Below are positions 26,341 through 35,848 of a stretch of 64,000 nucleotides of DNA, piece by piece; within the stretch, counting starts at the first letter, position 1; every line of letters starts with the position of its first letter. The DNA is from Psychroflexus lacisalsi. Lineage in GTDB: Bacteria > Bacteroidota > Bacteroidia > Flavobacteriales > Flavobacteriaceae. The position numbers and the translations under genes were made by a program. Where the stretch lies: the NCBI RefSeq assembly GCF_020164495.1, contig NZ_JAIQYZ010000005.1:117147-181146 (forward strand), written 5' to 3'. The notes below the pieces were generated by a model. It was given only the letters and a program-made list of their open reading frames with translations, was not told the origin of the DNA and did not search any database.

Positions 26341-27342
26341 TTATTTTTCTATAAAATCTGTTACTCTTTTAATCAATTTATCTCTAAATTTTTCATGACT
26401 AATTGGATTCTTCGGCGGGTTATTCCAATCTATACCAGATTTATAAAAAAAGTTCATGTTTTTTAAGTGAGGCATTGTAGTGTCAAAATCCTCTTCTATT
26501 AAAATATTCATATGGTCTACAATACCATCCAATCTTTTAAATTCGTCTGGATTTGAAAGTTTATCACCTATAACAAATAAAACTGGGGTTCCAAGGGCTA
26601 AACATGGAAGCGCGATATGTATTCTTGATGTAACTACAACTTTTGCAGAAGCCAATTCCTTGAGCAAGTCAAGAGCAGATTGAAACCTTTCGTATTGACT
26701 AGAATTTGCTGGATAATAACACGTTAAATTTTTGGTTTCCTTTTTATTTTTTTCAGGAATTAGGCTATGGATATAATTATTTATTTTATTAAATTTTAAA
26801 ATATTACCATTTAATAATTCTTTGAAAAAATAAAGTTTATTTCTCTTAATTTTTAAGGAGATATTTTCTTTAAAGAGAATATCTACCAATAATATTGTGT
26901 TCGTTTTTTCAATATTATTTTTAAACAGATTTCCATCATAATTTAATGTAGTGGTCAGGCAACAAGAAAAATAAGCATCTATTCCCTTTGCCTTCATTCT
27001 TTTCGCTGTATTATAATCTCTGCATCCAATAGGTTCATTTTTCTTTAAATATTCAACAACCTTTTTATTGTTCATTAAAGCATCAGATATGTTTTTATTT
27101 AGATGAAACGATACGAATAATGGTTTAATTTTATTTGAAGGTGGCCAGTTTTCAGGATTATAACCAAACCAACCATTCATTATTAGCTTTACACTATCAT
27201 CGGTATATTGCTTTAGGCCATCTCTTTCAATTTCTTTGTCAATATGTGGAAGAAATTGTCTAGCTGCTATGCTTTGTACATAGTCTCCTATATTAATTAA
27301 ATTATTGTGAGAATGTTTGTAAATAAAAAGTCCGAATTTCAT
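26341..27342 (-). CDS. Polysaccharide pyruvyl transferase family protein
   Basis: A 333-residue cytoplasmic protein of the PF04230 type. NLINIGDYVQSIAA is the N-terminal signature (GD motif) and SAKVVVTSRIHIALPCLALGTPVLFV is the C-terminal part with the family's SxRxH motif. These enzymes add a pyruvate ketal from PEP to a sugar, giving an extra negative charge. The gene overlaps the flippase by 4 nt and ends 1 nt before the polymerase gene. Some members are not catalytic for pyruvylation, so the reaction is inferred. Confidence 0.8.
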   Translation of the reverse strand: MKFGLFIYKHSHNNLINIGDYVQSIAARQFLPHIDKEIERDGLKQYTDDSVKLIMNGWFGYNPENWPPSNKIKPLFVSFHLNKNISDALMNNKKVVEYLKKNEPIGCRDYNTAKRMKAKGIDAYFSCCLTTTLNYDGNLFKNNIEKTNTILLVDILFKENISLKIKRNKLYFFKELLNGNILKFNKINNYIHSLIPEKNKKETKNLTCYYPANSSQYERFQSALDLLKELASAKVVVTSRIHIALPCLALGTPVLFVIGDKLSNPDEFKRLDGIVDHMNILIEEDFDTTMPHLKNMNFFYKSGIDWNNPPKNPISHEKFRDKLIKRVTDFIEK

Positions 27343-28667
27343 AAAGTGTATGTTAATATAACAACTATAAAAAGCAGTGTTAAAGGTATTAGTAAAAAAG
27401 GTGAAAATTTTAAATTCAATCTGGCTTTCGTGTCATAGTATCTAAGAATTGAAATTAATGAGAACCCTAAAAAAATGGATAAGGAAGCACCTGTAAGTCC
27501 AAAATATTTAGTCAAAACTAAAGAGAGCAAGACAGAAGCCCCTGACCCAATCAATGTAGTAATAAATATTTTATTTGTCTTTTTCCACTTTAAATAAAAA
27601 GCACCGAAATACGCAGATACATTTGCGAATACAGTCCCCAATATTAACCAAGGAATATATTTCCATGCTTCATAATAATCTACTGAGACTGCAAATCTTA
27701 ATATGGGTCTTGATATTAAAATAATGATAATTGCTAATGAAAAAAGAAAAAATAATAAATAATTAAAAACCCTAGAGTTATAAGCTTTGTTCTCGCCCTC
27801 ACTTTGTAAAATCACTTTATCTTGCCATGCAAGGCTAAATATTTTATTAAGAAGGTAAATTACAGAGGAAAATTTAAAAGCAATCGCATAAATTCCGTTA
27901 CCTTCTAGTCCTATGAATAAAAAAATGATCCAAGTATTAGCTGACGCAACAAGCCACCAACTTAAAGAATTAGGTATAAGGGGAAGAGAGTATGTTAAAA
28001 GATCCTTACAAACGGATTTATTTAAATTAAAGTTTTTCTCTACATATTCAAATAAATTAGTTGAAAACCACAAATAACAAATAGATATAAAATTTGCAGA
28101 TATAAAAGAATAAAAAACCCCTTTTATTCCAAAACCGAAAACAACTAGTGAAAGCACTAATAGAAAAACAAACATAAAACTGTACAAGATATCACTTATA
28201 ACATAATTTTTATTTTTTTTTATGCCTCTTACAATCTGTTTAGTTGATATATTAATAGAGAATAAAAAAGCCATAAAGAAAACAAATTCCCCATGAATGA
28301 TAGAGGGTTCGAAATTGATTATCAAGTATAATGTTGACAAAATAATTAAGGTTGAGTATAGAATCAGCTTTATGCCGTTTGAAATAATTTTGACTCTTTC
28401 TTCTTTAAGTTTTGATGTAAGTAAAAATCTAAAAATACCATCAGAAACTTGAAACGTTGCTATTGGCATGACTAAATAGATGGTATTTATTATTAAATCA
28501 TAATAGCCTAATTCTGATTTTATTAGGTAAAAAGTCAATAGTGGATAAATAGCTAAATTAATGGCTTTTGAACCAAGGCTTCCAAAAGAATAAATAAACA
28601 TCCCTCTCATAAGTTCAGAGTTAGTTAACTTATGAAGAGTAGCCTTATTAAGATGCCTTAATTCCAT
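27339..28667 (-). CDS. wzx: Oligosaccharide flippase (Wzx-like)
   Basis: A 442-residue protein with about twelve to fourteen membrane helices and little loop sequence, of the polysaccharide biosynthesis/MVF superfamily. The N-terminus (YSFGSLGSKAINLAIYPLLT) is the classical Wzx start. It would flip undecaprenyl-linked repeat units to the periplasm for polymerisation by a Wzy protein. It is the only flippase in the locus. The start is directly after the wecC stop (28668), and its 3' end overlaps the pyruvyl transferase. Confidence 0.88.
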   Translation of the reverse strand: MELRHLNKATLHKLTNSELMRGMFIYSFGSLGSKAINLAIYPLLTFYLIKSELGYYDLIINTIYLVMPIATFQVSDGIFRFLLTSKLKEERVKIISNGIKLILYSTLIILSTLYLIINFEPSIIHGEFVFFMAFLFSINISTKQIVRGIKKNKNYVISDILYSFMFVFLLVLSLVVFGFGIKGVFYSFISANFISICYLWFSTNLFEYVEKNFNLNKSVCKDLLTYSLPLIPNSLSWWLVASANTWIIFLFIGLEGNGIYAIAFKFSSVIYLLNKIFSLAWQDKVILQSEGENKAYNSRVFNYLLFFLFSLAIIIILISRPILRFAVSVDYYEAWKYIPWLILGTVFANVSAYFGAFYLKWKKTNKIFITTLIGSGASVLLSLVLTKYFGLTGASLSIFLGFSLISILRYYDTKARLNLKFSPFLLIPLTLLFIVVILTYTL

Positions 28668-29909
28668 TTAATTATTTTTTACTCTTACAATGTCATCATA
28701 AAACACCCCACAAAAATCTAAAACTACTTTATCGTTAGGGAGTTTTAAGGTCTTGAATTCTTTATGCGCCACCAAAAAAACAACTATATCAGACTTATCT
28801 GAAGCCGTTTTATAGTTTGTTAATTTAAAAATCTTATGTGACTGTATATTTGGCTCTACTATAAAATATTCTTCATTGTTGGCGTTTTGTAAAACTTTTT
28901 GAGCAATATATTTAGCAGGTGATTCCCTCAAGTCGTCAATATTAGGCTTAAACGCTAGACCCATTATAGCTATGCTAGGTTTACGTCCGTGTTTCAATTC
29001 AAATTCCAGTTTTGAAGATTGCACTTTTTCAGCACACCAAAACGACTTATAATTGTTGACCTCTCTCGCAGTACCAATAATTTTGGACTCCATTGGGTAA
29101 TCTGCAACAATAAAATAAGGATCCACTGCAATACAATGACCACCTACTCCACAGCCTGGTTGCAAAATGTTCACTCTTGGATGTTTATTTGCTAGCTTAA
29201 TAAGCTCCCACACATTGATATCTGCTTTGTCACAAATTAAAGACAACTCATTGGCAAATGCTATCTGAACATCTCGTGATGAATTCTCAACCAATTTGCA
29301 CATTTCTGCTGTTCGGGCATTCGTCTCATGCAAACCACCTTTTATAAATTGTTTATAAAAATCTATAGCTTTAGTTGTTGATTTTTCATCGATGCCCCCA
29401 ATAACTCTATCATTATGAACTAATTCGTACATCACATTACCAGGCAAGACACGTTCTGGACAATAGGCTGCATTAAGTTTTCCTTTTAATTCGGGTCGTT
29501 CTTCATATATCAAATTCACCATCTTTACAGTCGTACCAATTGGCGAAGTGGATTCAATGATGTATAAATCATCCTCTTTTAACAAAGGAATAATTGATTT
29601 TGTCGCGGCTTCAATAAAGGAAATATCAGGTTCATTTTTGGCTTTAAAAGGAGTGGGGACAACAATTAAATAGGTGTTAGCCTCAACAGGTGTCGTTGCC
29701 GCTTTTAAATAGCCTTCTTTTACCGCCTCTGCTACAGCAGTGTCTAGCTCTGGTTCTACAATATGTATTTTCCCTTCATTGATCGTATTAACTACATTTG
29801 GATTAATATCTACACCATGTACAGCAGTTTTATTTTGAGCAATTAGGGCGGCTGTTGGAAGGCCGATATAACCCAGCCCAACAATGACAACTTCAGGCTT
29901 CATCTTCAT
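28668..29909 (-). CDS. wecC: UDP-N-acetyl-D-mannosamine dehydrogenase
   Basis: A 413-residue nucleotide-sugar dehydrogenase oxidising UDP-ManNAc to UDP-ManNAcA. It has the Rossmann motif VGLGYIGLPTAALIA, the YCPERVLPGN segment that separates the WecC group from UDP-glucose dehydrogenases, and catalytic Cys in PGCGVGGHCIAVDP. It follows wecB with a 2-nt gap, so epimerase and dehydrogenase are made together. It complements Ugd, giving a second uronic acid for the polymer. Confidence 0.93.
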   Translation of the reverse strand: MKMKPEVVIVGLGYIGLPTAALIAQNKTAVHGVDINPNVVNTINEGKIHIVEPELDTAVAEAVKEGYLKAATTPVEANTYLIVVPTPFKAKNEPDISFIEAATKSIIPLLKEDDLYIIESTSPIGTTVKMVNLIYEERPELKGKLNAAYCPERVLPGNVMYELVHNDRVIGGIDEKSTTKAIDFYKQFIKGGLHETNARTAEMCKLVENSSRDVQIAFANELSLICDKADINVWELIKLANKHPRVNILQPGCGVGGHCIAVDPYFIVADYPMESKIIGTAREVNNYKSFWCAEKVQSSKLEFELKHGRKPSIAIMGLAFKPNIDDLRESPAKYIAQKVLQNANNEEYFIVEPNIQSHKIFKLTNYKTASDKSDIVVFLVAHKEFKTLKLPNDKVVLDFCGVFYDDIVRVKNN

Positions 29910-29911
29910 AA

Positions 29912-31042
29912 TTAAATGTTTTTAATATATTCTACTATTTTTTTACATGCTGTTCCATCGCCATAAGGATTGTGCAACATGCTCATTTTAGTGTAAAAAG
30001 AATTATCATTAAGTAATTTGTTAGCTTCAGAAACTATTTTTCTGGTATCTGTCCCGACCAACAAAACAGTTCCAACTTCTACTGCTTCTGGTCGTTCAGT
30101 TGTATCTCTCATAACTAATACTGGTTTCCCAAGACTTGGTGCCTCTTCTTGGACTCCTCCACTATCGGTAATGATGATGTGCGATTGGCTCATTAGCCAT
30201 ATAAATGATGGATAGGAAAGCGGGGCAATTAATCTCAGGTTAGGAATGTCTTTAAGAATCTCATAAACTGGCTCCTGGACGTTAGGATTTAAGTGAACTG
30301 GATAAATAACTTGAACATCAGTGTTTTCTTGTACGATTTGCTTTAAGGCATTGCATATATTGACAAATCCTTGGCCATGATTCTCTCGCCTATGACCAGT
30401 CACCAAAATAAGTCGTTTAGTAGTTTCTAAAATAGCTTTAACGGATTCAATTTCTTTATTATTAAACCCTAGAGAATTCACTTTAGCATTGCTATATTTT
30501 AAGGCATCAATGACTGTGTTACCTGTAATAAGAATATTTCTGGCATCTATGTTTTCCTCTAATAGGTTTTTTTTTGAAGTCTCTGTTGGGGCAAAATGAT
30601 AGTCTGCAATACTCCCAGTGACAGTTCTGTTCATTTCCTCAGGAAACGGAGATCGTTTATTAAAGGTTCTTAACCCAGCCTCTACATGGCATACTTTAGC
30701 ACCCGAATAAAAGGCTGCTATACTAGCAGCCATTGTTGTTGTTGTGTCACCATGAACATAAACATAATCTGGCTTAAACTCTTCGAGAATAGGTTTAAGG
30801 TTAGTGATAATATCTGCTGTTAATGAATACAAATCCTGATTTGGTTTCATCAAGTCTAAATCATAATCTGGTGTAATTTCAAAAAATGATAACACTTGAT
30901 CAAGCATTTCTCTATGTTGGGCAGTAATACAAACTTTAGTTTCAAAAGAACTGACCTCATCTTTAAAAGCTTTAACCAATGGTGCGATTTTAATAGCCTC
31001 GGGGCGAGTACCAAAAACGATAAGGTTTTTTATTTTTTTCAT
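29912..31042 (-). CDS. wecB: UDP-N-acetylglucosamine 2-epimerase (non-hydrolysing)
   Basis: A 376-residue GT-B-fold epimerase converting UDP-GlcNAc to UDP-ManNAc. Diagnostic segments are VFGTRPEAIKIAPLV, VHGDTTTTMAASIAAFY, HVEAGLRTFN and DSGGVQEEAPSLGKPVLVMRDTTERPEA. It is placed directly before wecC. A lone short reading frame at 31176-31364 separates it from the chain-length gene. Confidence 0.95.
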   Translation of the reverse strand: MKKIKNLIVFGTRPEAIKIAPLVKAFKDEVSSFETKVCITAQHREMLDQVLSFFEITPDYDLDLMKPNQDLYSLTADIITNLKPILEEFKPDYVYVHGDTTTTMAASIAAFYSGAKVCHVEAGLRTFNKRSPFPEEMNRTVTGSIADYHFAPTETSKKNLLEENIDARNILITGNTVIDALKYSNAKVNSLGFNNKEIESVKAILETTKRLILVTGHRRENHGQGFVNICNALKQIVQENTDVQVIYPVHLNPNVQEPVYEILKDIPNLRLIAPLSYPSFIWLMSQSHIIITDSGGVQEEAPSLGKPVLVMRDTTERPEAVEVGTVLLVGTDTRKIVSEANKLLNDNSFYTKMSMLHNPYGDGTACKKIVEYIKNI

Positions 31043-31175
31043 TAATTTAAATTAGATCTTTAAGCTTGCTTTTATAATAAAATATATTTTGAATGGTGTC
31101 ACAAATAAGAAATCTATCATTTTGAATACGATATATTTAATCCATCTCAACAAAAATTGCTGCACTTCTTTCTAG

Positions 31176-31364
31176 CTATACTTCTTTTAAGATATTTAAA
31201 AAAAATTGGTTGCACTTTTCACTCAATTTCCCAAAAGCAAAATATAAAGTTTTTGAAATTTCGTCTTTAGAAGATAGTTCGTTCATAAAAACTAATACAG
31301 TATTCATTAAGTCTTGATTTTTACTCAATAACTTTTTCAGTTCTTGAGTTGTTGTAAAAAGCAT
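31176..31364 (-). CDS. Small hypothetical protein (doubtful)
   Basis: A 62-residue frame on the coding strand between the chain-length gene (ends 31393) and wecB (starts 31042). It is predicted mostly helical, with one Cys and no signal peptide or membrane helix. I do not recognise it. The 28-nt and 133-nt gaps are compatible with an operon gene, but the region is A+T-rich and the frame could be a relic or chance. Confidence 0.3.
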   Translation of the reverse strand: MLFTTTQELKKLLSKNQDLMNTVLVFMNELSSKDEISKTLYFAFGKLSEKCNQFFLNILKEV

Positions 31365-31392
31365 AATATGTCATTAAAACATTCATACTATA

Positions 31393-32463
31393 TTACATTA
31401 CTTTATTCCCTTCTTGGGCTTTCAAAAACTTACCAAGTCCTATCAGCAGAAACACAAACAGGGTAATGGAGAACGTTGCTAAAGGTATTGCAATGATATA
31501 TTTTTCATACCATTCTCTAATGTCATATCCAGAAGAGGGAAACCCAGAAATAACACTTATAATATCTTTTTCTGCAACCATAAGCCGTAATACCTCTCGT
31601 TTTTGTTCTTCGAGTTTTAGTTGCTCTTTTAATAATTCTGCTTCATTAACCGAAGAGTTACTGGCCTCAGCATCTCCCATGTATAAATTTGTTCCATTAC
31701 TTTCTGGTTTTTGTGATTGTGAGATTTTTATCTTCAAATACTCATCAATCAAATAGCCTGTTTGAATAACTTGATTCTCTAAAGCTACCTTTTCCCTTTT
31801 TAAGTTTTCGACATTAACCATGGCTAGCTCATCCAAATAGTCATTATTAACTAATTCTTTTATAAAGGCTTTTTCAATTTCTTTGTAAATAAATTTGTCT
31901 GTGGATGCAACCCTAATTTGGTGCACGGGAAACGCATAACTACTTAGTGACTCTTTATAACTTTTATAGGTCACTTCTGTCTGAGATATCGAATCTAGAT
32001 TTTGACGATACTCAAAGTACATTTCTGCTATATTGTTTTCCTGAGTGCCTGGTTTTATATAAAAGCCTTTCAATTTAGACGCTTCTGTTGGAGAGATGTT
32101 TAGTATTTTTCCTAATTCAACGGTATCTCTATCAACACTTGCTAGTTGGTTTAACTGATTTATATTTTCATAAACTTGCCTACCGGAGTCGAAATTCGTT
32201 TTGATAAACATATTGGCACCGTAAGACTTTCCAGCAGTTGCATTTAGAATAAAGCCTAGCACTAGACCTATCACAACAGCTCCAACATACCAAAATATAC
32301 GCTTAAAAAAATGTAGTAAGATTAAAACTAAGCCTTGGAATAATCCTTTAAAAATGTTGGCTATGCCTTTAAAAAAATTACTGAAGCCATTTCCTATAGC
32401 CTTAAACAGCTGACCTAGGTCAACTTCTTCAGATTGATTTTGTTGCTGTGAATCTTTGCTCAT
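31393..32463 (-). CDS. wzz: Wzz/chain-length determinant-like protein
   Basis: A 356-residue inner-membrane protein. It has a cytoplasmic start (DSQQQNQSEEVDLGQLFKA), a first membrane helix at about 50-72, a periplasmic domain with two coiled-coil stretches, and a second helix near the C-terminus (IAIPLATFSITLFVFLLIG). This is the PCP/Wzz architecture, without a fused tyrosine kinase. It would set polymer chain length. It is the first complete gene of the minus-strand locus; a remnant of a second copy lies just upstream. Confidence 0.85.
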   Translation of the reverse strand: MSKDSQQQNQSEEVDLGQLFKAIGNGFSNFFKGIANIFKGLFQGLVLILLHFFKRIFWYVGAVVIGLVLGFILNATAGKSYGANMFIKTNFDSGRQVYENINQLNQLASVDRDTVELGKILNISPTEASKLKGFYIKPGTQENNIAEMYFEYRQNLDSISQTEVTYKSYKESLSSYAFPVHQIRVASTDKFIYKEIEKAFIKELVNNDYLDELAMVNVENLKREKVALENQVIQTGYLIDEYLKIKISQSQKPESNGTNLYMGDAEASNSSVNEAELLKEQLKLEEQKREVLRLMVAEKDIISVISGFPSSGYDIREWYEKYIIAIPLATFSITLFVFLLIGLGKFLKAQEGNKVM

Positions 32464-32764
32464 AATTATTGATTGATGATAATGTATTCTAGCTAAATAT
32501 TTGTTCTAGTTTTTCATTTTTTTATAAATGTGTATATCCTTGAACCCAAGAATATCTAAGGTTATATTTTTAATTTAACTTTTAAAAAATCGTTTTGAGC
32601 AGTATTTTCAAAAACAACGCCTAAGTCAATTTCGTCTGAGGCGTTTTGTGAAGTTTGTTCTGACATTTAGATATGGATGAAATTAGTTTTACAAATTTAA
32701 TAAATCTTTCACAATATAGAGATGCAGAAGCTTACAAAAAGGTTGCGTGTATAATGGTACTATT
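32464..32764. other. Intergenic region between the polysaccharide locus and purF
   Basis: About 300 nt without an intact gene. It holds a short remnant of a chain-length gene (listed separately), and the leader of the polysaccharide operon must lie in or upstream of it. I see no clear terminator hairpin for purF on the minus strand and no well-formed -33/-7 pair. Confidence 0.6.
32562..32666 (-). pseudogene. Remnant of a second Wzz-like gene (N-terminus only)
   Basis: From ATG 32666 the minus strand encodes 34 residues beginning MSEQTSQNASDEIDLGVVFE before a stop at 32562. This start aligns with the N-terminus of the adjacent Wzz-like protein (MSKDSQQQNQSEEVDLGQLF): the S-Q-QN-S-E-DLG-F pattern is shared. 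After the first 20 residues the similarity ends. It is best read as the 5' stump of a duplicated or replaced chain-length gene, left by recombination at the edge of the locus. Confidence 0.65.
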
Positions 32765-34666
32765 TTAGTAAGCTCTATCATTTTTCCCCTCGTAAAAATT
32801 CATAAACGCCTTGTTAACTACTTTATTGCCTCCTTTTGTAGGGTAATCCCCTGTGAAATACCAATCGCCTAAGTTTTTGGGACAGGCTTCATGGAGTTTG
32901 TCTACAGTTTGGTAAATCACTTTCACCTCTGAATTGATGCTTTCATCGCTTAAAAGTTTGGCAATACGATCTGACACTTCTTCGTAAGAAAAAGGCTCAT
33001 ACATCGCCTTAACGTGGTTTTGTTCCGCCTGATGAGCAAATTCAGATTGGTCTTTACATTTATCATAGATCGCATCTACCGTTTCCTTATAAATGCCTCG
33101 CTCTTTTAGAAGGGAAACCGCTGCCTGGAAAGCGACAAAATCTTCCAATTTCGCCATGTCTATTCCGTAACAATCAGGATAACGGATCTGTGGCGCTGAA
33201 GAAACAATAATGATTTTCTTAGGGTTTAATCGATCCAGCATTTTCAAAATACTCTTCTTTAAGGTAGTCCCACGAACAATACTATCGTCGATCACCACCA
33301 AGTTATCGGTAGGCTTTACGACTCCGTAAGTCACATCATAAACGTGAGCCACCAAGTCGTCTCTACTGCTATCTTCTGCGATAAAGGTGCGCAACTTCAC
33401 ATCTTTGACTGCGATTTTCTCTGTTCGCAATCTCAAACTGAGAATCTCTGAAAGACGTTCGTCGGTTAAGCCTTCTTTTTCTTTAAGTATCGCCTGGTTT
33501 TTCTGGTAGTTCAATTCGTCTTGCGCCGCCTCTACCATACCGTAAAATGAGGTTTCCGCTGTGTTAGGAATAAATGAAAACACAGAATTCATCGTGTCAT
33601 AGTCAATAGCCTTTAACACTTCTGGCATGAGTAATCTCCCTAGATTTTTTCGTTCTTTATAGATTTCAGCATCACTCCCTCTGGAGAAATAAATACGTTC
33701 AAAAGAACAGGCTTTACGTTCTCTTGGTTTCAGAATTGTTTTAAAATGAACGGAACCGTCTTTTTTGGTGATAATCGCTTGCCCAGGTTCTAGCTCATGG
33801 ACGTCCTCATAATCGACATTAAAAGCGGTCTGTATCACTGGTCGCTCTGAAGCCACCACCACCACTTCGTCATCTTTATAGTAATACGCCGGACGAATTC
33901 CATTAGGATCTCTCAACACAAAAGAATCACCATGTCCAAGCATACCCGCAATCACATAACCGCCATCCCAGTCTTTAGAAGACTTTCTCAGAATTTTGTG
34001 CACCTTCAGTTGTTCCACAATATGAGGAGAGGCCTCTTTTTTATTATAGCCTTTTTCTTTTAGCTTTTTGTATAATTTTCCTACCTCGGAGTCTAGGAAA
34101 TGACCTATTTTCTCCATCACCGTGACTGTATCGGCTTTTTCCTTGGGATGCTGCCCTAGCTCGACTAAGTTTTCAAATAACTCGTTGACATTGGTCATAT
34201 TAAAGTTGCCAGCAACAATTAGGTTACGGTGCATCCAGTTGTTTTGTCTCAAAAAAGGATGGACACTCTCTATACCGTTTTTACCGTAAGTTCCATAGCG
34301 AACGTGTCCTAAGTAAACCTCCCCTAAATAAGGAAGCTGTTTCTTTTGTGAATCGATATCCTCAAGGATCTCAGGATGTAACTCTACCTCCTCATTAATT
34401 CTTTCGTTGATTTTCTTAAAAATATCTTGGATAGGTTGTGCCTCGTTAGAACGCACTCTGCTAATATAACGATTACCAGGTTCCATATCTAGCTTCACAC
34501 TCGCAAAACCCGCACCATCTTGACCCCTATTGTGCTGCTTTTCCAACATCAAATACATTTTGTTAATGCCATAAAAGGCACTCCCGTACTTTTCCTTATA
34601 ATAGGAAAGGGGTTTTAGAAGTCTTAGAGTGGCGATGCCACATTCATGTTTGATCAATTCACTCAT
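32765..34666 (-). CDS. purF: Amidophosphoribosyltransferase family protein
   Basis: A 633-residue protein, longer than the classical ~500-residue PurF but of the size seen in Bacteroidota. The class II glutamine amidotransferase domain starts at Cys9 after a short leader (MSELIKHECGIATL), which implies propeptide removal. NRGQDGAGFA is the family motif, and the C-terminal phosphoribosyltransferase domain has LVVIDDSIVRGTTL. It makes phosphoribosylamine from PRPP and glutamine, the first step of purine synthesis; purN lies 1.8 kb upstream. The long form may be a diverged paralogue. Confidence 0.85.
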   Translation of the reverse strand: MSELIKHECGIATLRLLKPLSYYKEKYGSAFYGINKMYLMLEKQHNRGQDGAGFASVKLDMEPGNRYISRVRSNEAQPIQDIFKKINERINEEVELHPEILEDIDSQKKQLPYLGEVYLGHVRYGTYGKNGIESVHPFLRQNNWMHRNLIVAGNFNMTNVNELFENLVELGQHPKEKADTVTVMEKIGHFLDSEVGKLYKKLKEKGYNKKEASPHIVEQLKVHKILRKSSKDWDGGYVIAGMLGHGDSFVLRDPNGIRPAYYYKDDEVVVVASERPVIQTAFNVDYEDVHELEPGQAIITKKDGSVHFKTILKPRERKACSFERIYFSRGSDAEIYKERKNLGRLLMPEVLKAIDYDTMNSVFSFIPNTAETSFYGMVEAAQDELNYQKNQAILKEKEGLTDERLSEILSLRLRTEKIAVKDVKLRTFIAEDSSRDDLVAHVYDVTYGVVKPTDNLVVIDDSIVRGTTLKKSILKMLDRLNPKKIIIVSSAPQIRYPDCYGIDMAKLEDFVAFQAAVSLLKERGIYKETVDAIYDKCKDQSEFAHQAEQNHVKAMYEPFSYEEVSDRIAKLLSDESINSEVKVIYQTVDKLHEACPKNLGDWYFTGDYPTKGGNKVVNKAFMNFYEGKNDRAY

Positions 34667-34679
34667 TGGTGTATCCTAT

Positions 34680-34704
34680 AAAAATGCCCCGAGAATTCAG
34701 GGCA
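34680..34704 (-). terminator. Possible intrinsic terminator after the PfkB kinase gene
   Basis: On the minus strand TGCCC and GGGCA form a 5-bp stem with a 10-nt loop, followed by five T residues. It lies 8 nt after the kinase stop and just before purF, so it could terminate or attenuate read-through into purF. The stem is short, so this is tentative. Confidence 0.4.
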
Positions 34705-34711
34705 GTATGTG

Positions 34712-35635
34712 TTAAGCTAAATTTATTTCAAATTGAGTTAGAGCCTGAAAACTCTCTAAGCGCTGATCAACTTCGTCTTTATCGAGTTCTAGCATTTTTT
34801 CTGTACCAAATTTTTCAACACAGAACGATGCCAGGTTAGATCCGTAAATCACAGCATTTTTCATATTTTCAAAAGAAGTGTCTTTTGTGTTTGCCAGGTA
34901 ACCTACAAATCCGCCAGCAAAAGTATCTCCAGCTCCGGTAGGATCAAATACTTCTTCCAATGGAAGCGCTGGCGCAAAAAACATTTCTTCGTTGTGGAAC
35001 AATAAAGCGCCGTGTTCCCCTTTCTTGATGACCACATAATCTGGCCCCATATCTCTTATCTTTCTGGCTGCTTTCACCAACGAATATTCACCAGAAAGCT
35101 GTCTCGCTTCTTCATCGTTAATGGTAATCACATCCACTTTAGCAATCACCTGCTTAAGTAAATCCAATTCTGAATCCATCCAGAAATTCATGGTATCCAG
35201 GACAATCAATTTTGGATTTTTGACTTGGTCAATCACACTGAGTTGAACGGCAGGGTGCAAGTTCCCCAACATCACGATATCAGAATTGATATAATCTTTT
35301 GGTACAACAGGACTGAATTCTGCCAGTACATTCAATTGAGTATCCAGCGTATCTCTGGAATTCATATCGTTATGGTATCGACCACTCCAGAAAAAGGTCT
35401 TTCCACCTTTAACTATTTCAAGGCCTTCTAAATTCACATTTCTATCGGTAAGCAAATCCAAATACTCCTGCGGAAAATCATCTCCAACAACTGAAACTAT
35501 TCCAGATTCCACGTCAAATTGAGAAGCACTTAGAGCGATGTAAGTCCCAGCGCCACCAAGAATTTTATCTGTTTTTCCGAAGGGCGTTTCAATTGCATCA
35601 AAAGCCACAGTTCCTACAATCAATAATTTGCTCAT
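34712..35635 (-). CDS. PfkB family sugar/nucleoside kinase
   Basis: About 307 residues from ATG 35635 (MSKLLIVGTVAFDAI); the open frame begins 7 codons earlier, but this start matches the family's first beta-strand. It has the PfkB N-terminal glycine motif (GGAGTYIALSAS) and the C-terminal signature DPTGAGDTFAGGFVG with the catalytic Asp. The substrate is unknown; adenosine or ribose-type substrates are plausible beside purF. It is followed by a weak terminator-like hairpin before purF. Confidence 0.88.
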   Translation of the reverse strand: MSKLLIVGTVAFDAIETPFGKTDKILGGAGTYIALSASQFDVESGIVSVVGDDFPQEYLDLLTDRNVNLEGLEIVKGGKTFFWSGRYHNDMNSRDTLDTQLNVLAEFSPVVPKDYINSDIVMLGNLHPAVQLSVIDQVKNPKLIVLDTMNFWMDSELDLLKQVIAKVDVITINDEEARQLSGEYSLVKAARKIRDMGPDYVVIKKGEHGALLFHNEEMFFAPALPLEEVFDPTGAGDTFAGGFVGYLANTKDTSFENMKNAVIYGSNLASFCVEKFGTEKMLELDKDEVDQRLESFQALTQFEINLA

Positions 35636-35848
35636 ATCTGTTTTAATTTTTTGCAAAGATAAGATTTAGAAATTAGTTTGGTTGCATTAAAATATCATAA
35701 CCTCCTTAATTAAGGAATCTTTTAAATGAGAATCAGGAATCAATACATTTTGATACATAACGATCTAAATGAGTGTAGAATACAGATTTTTAATGCTGAT
35801 TTATGAAGTTAGGAATTTACCTAGTCCATAGAATTTATGACCTAAAAT

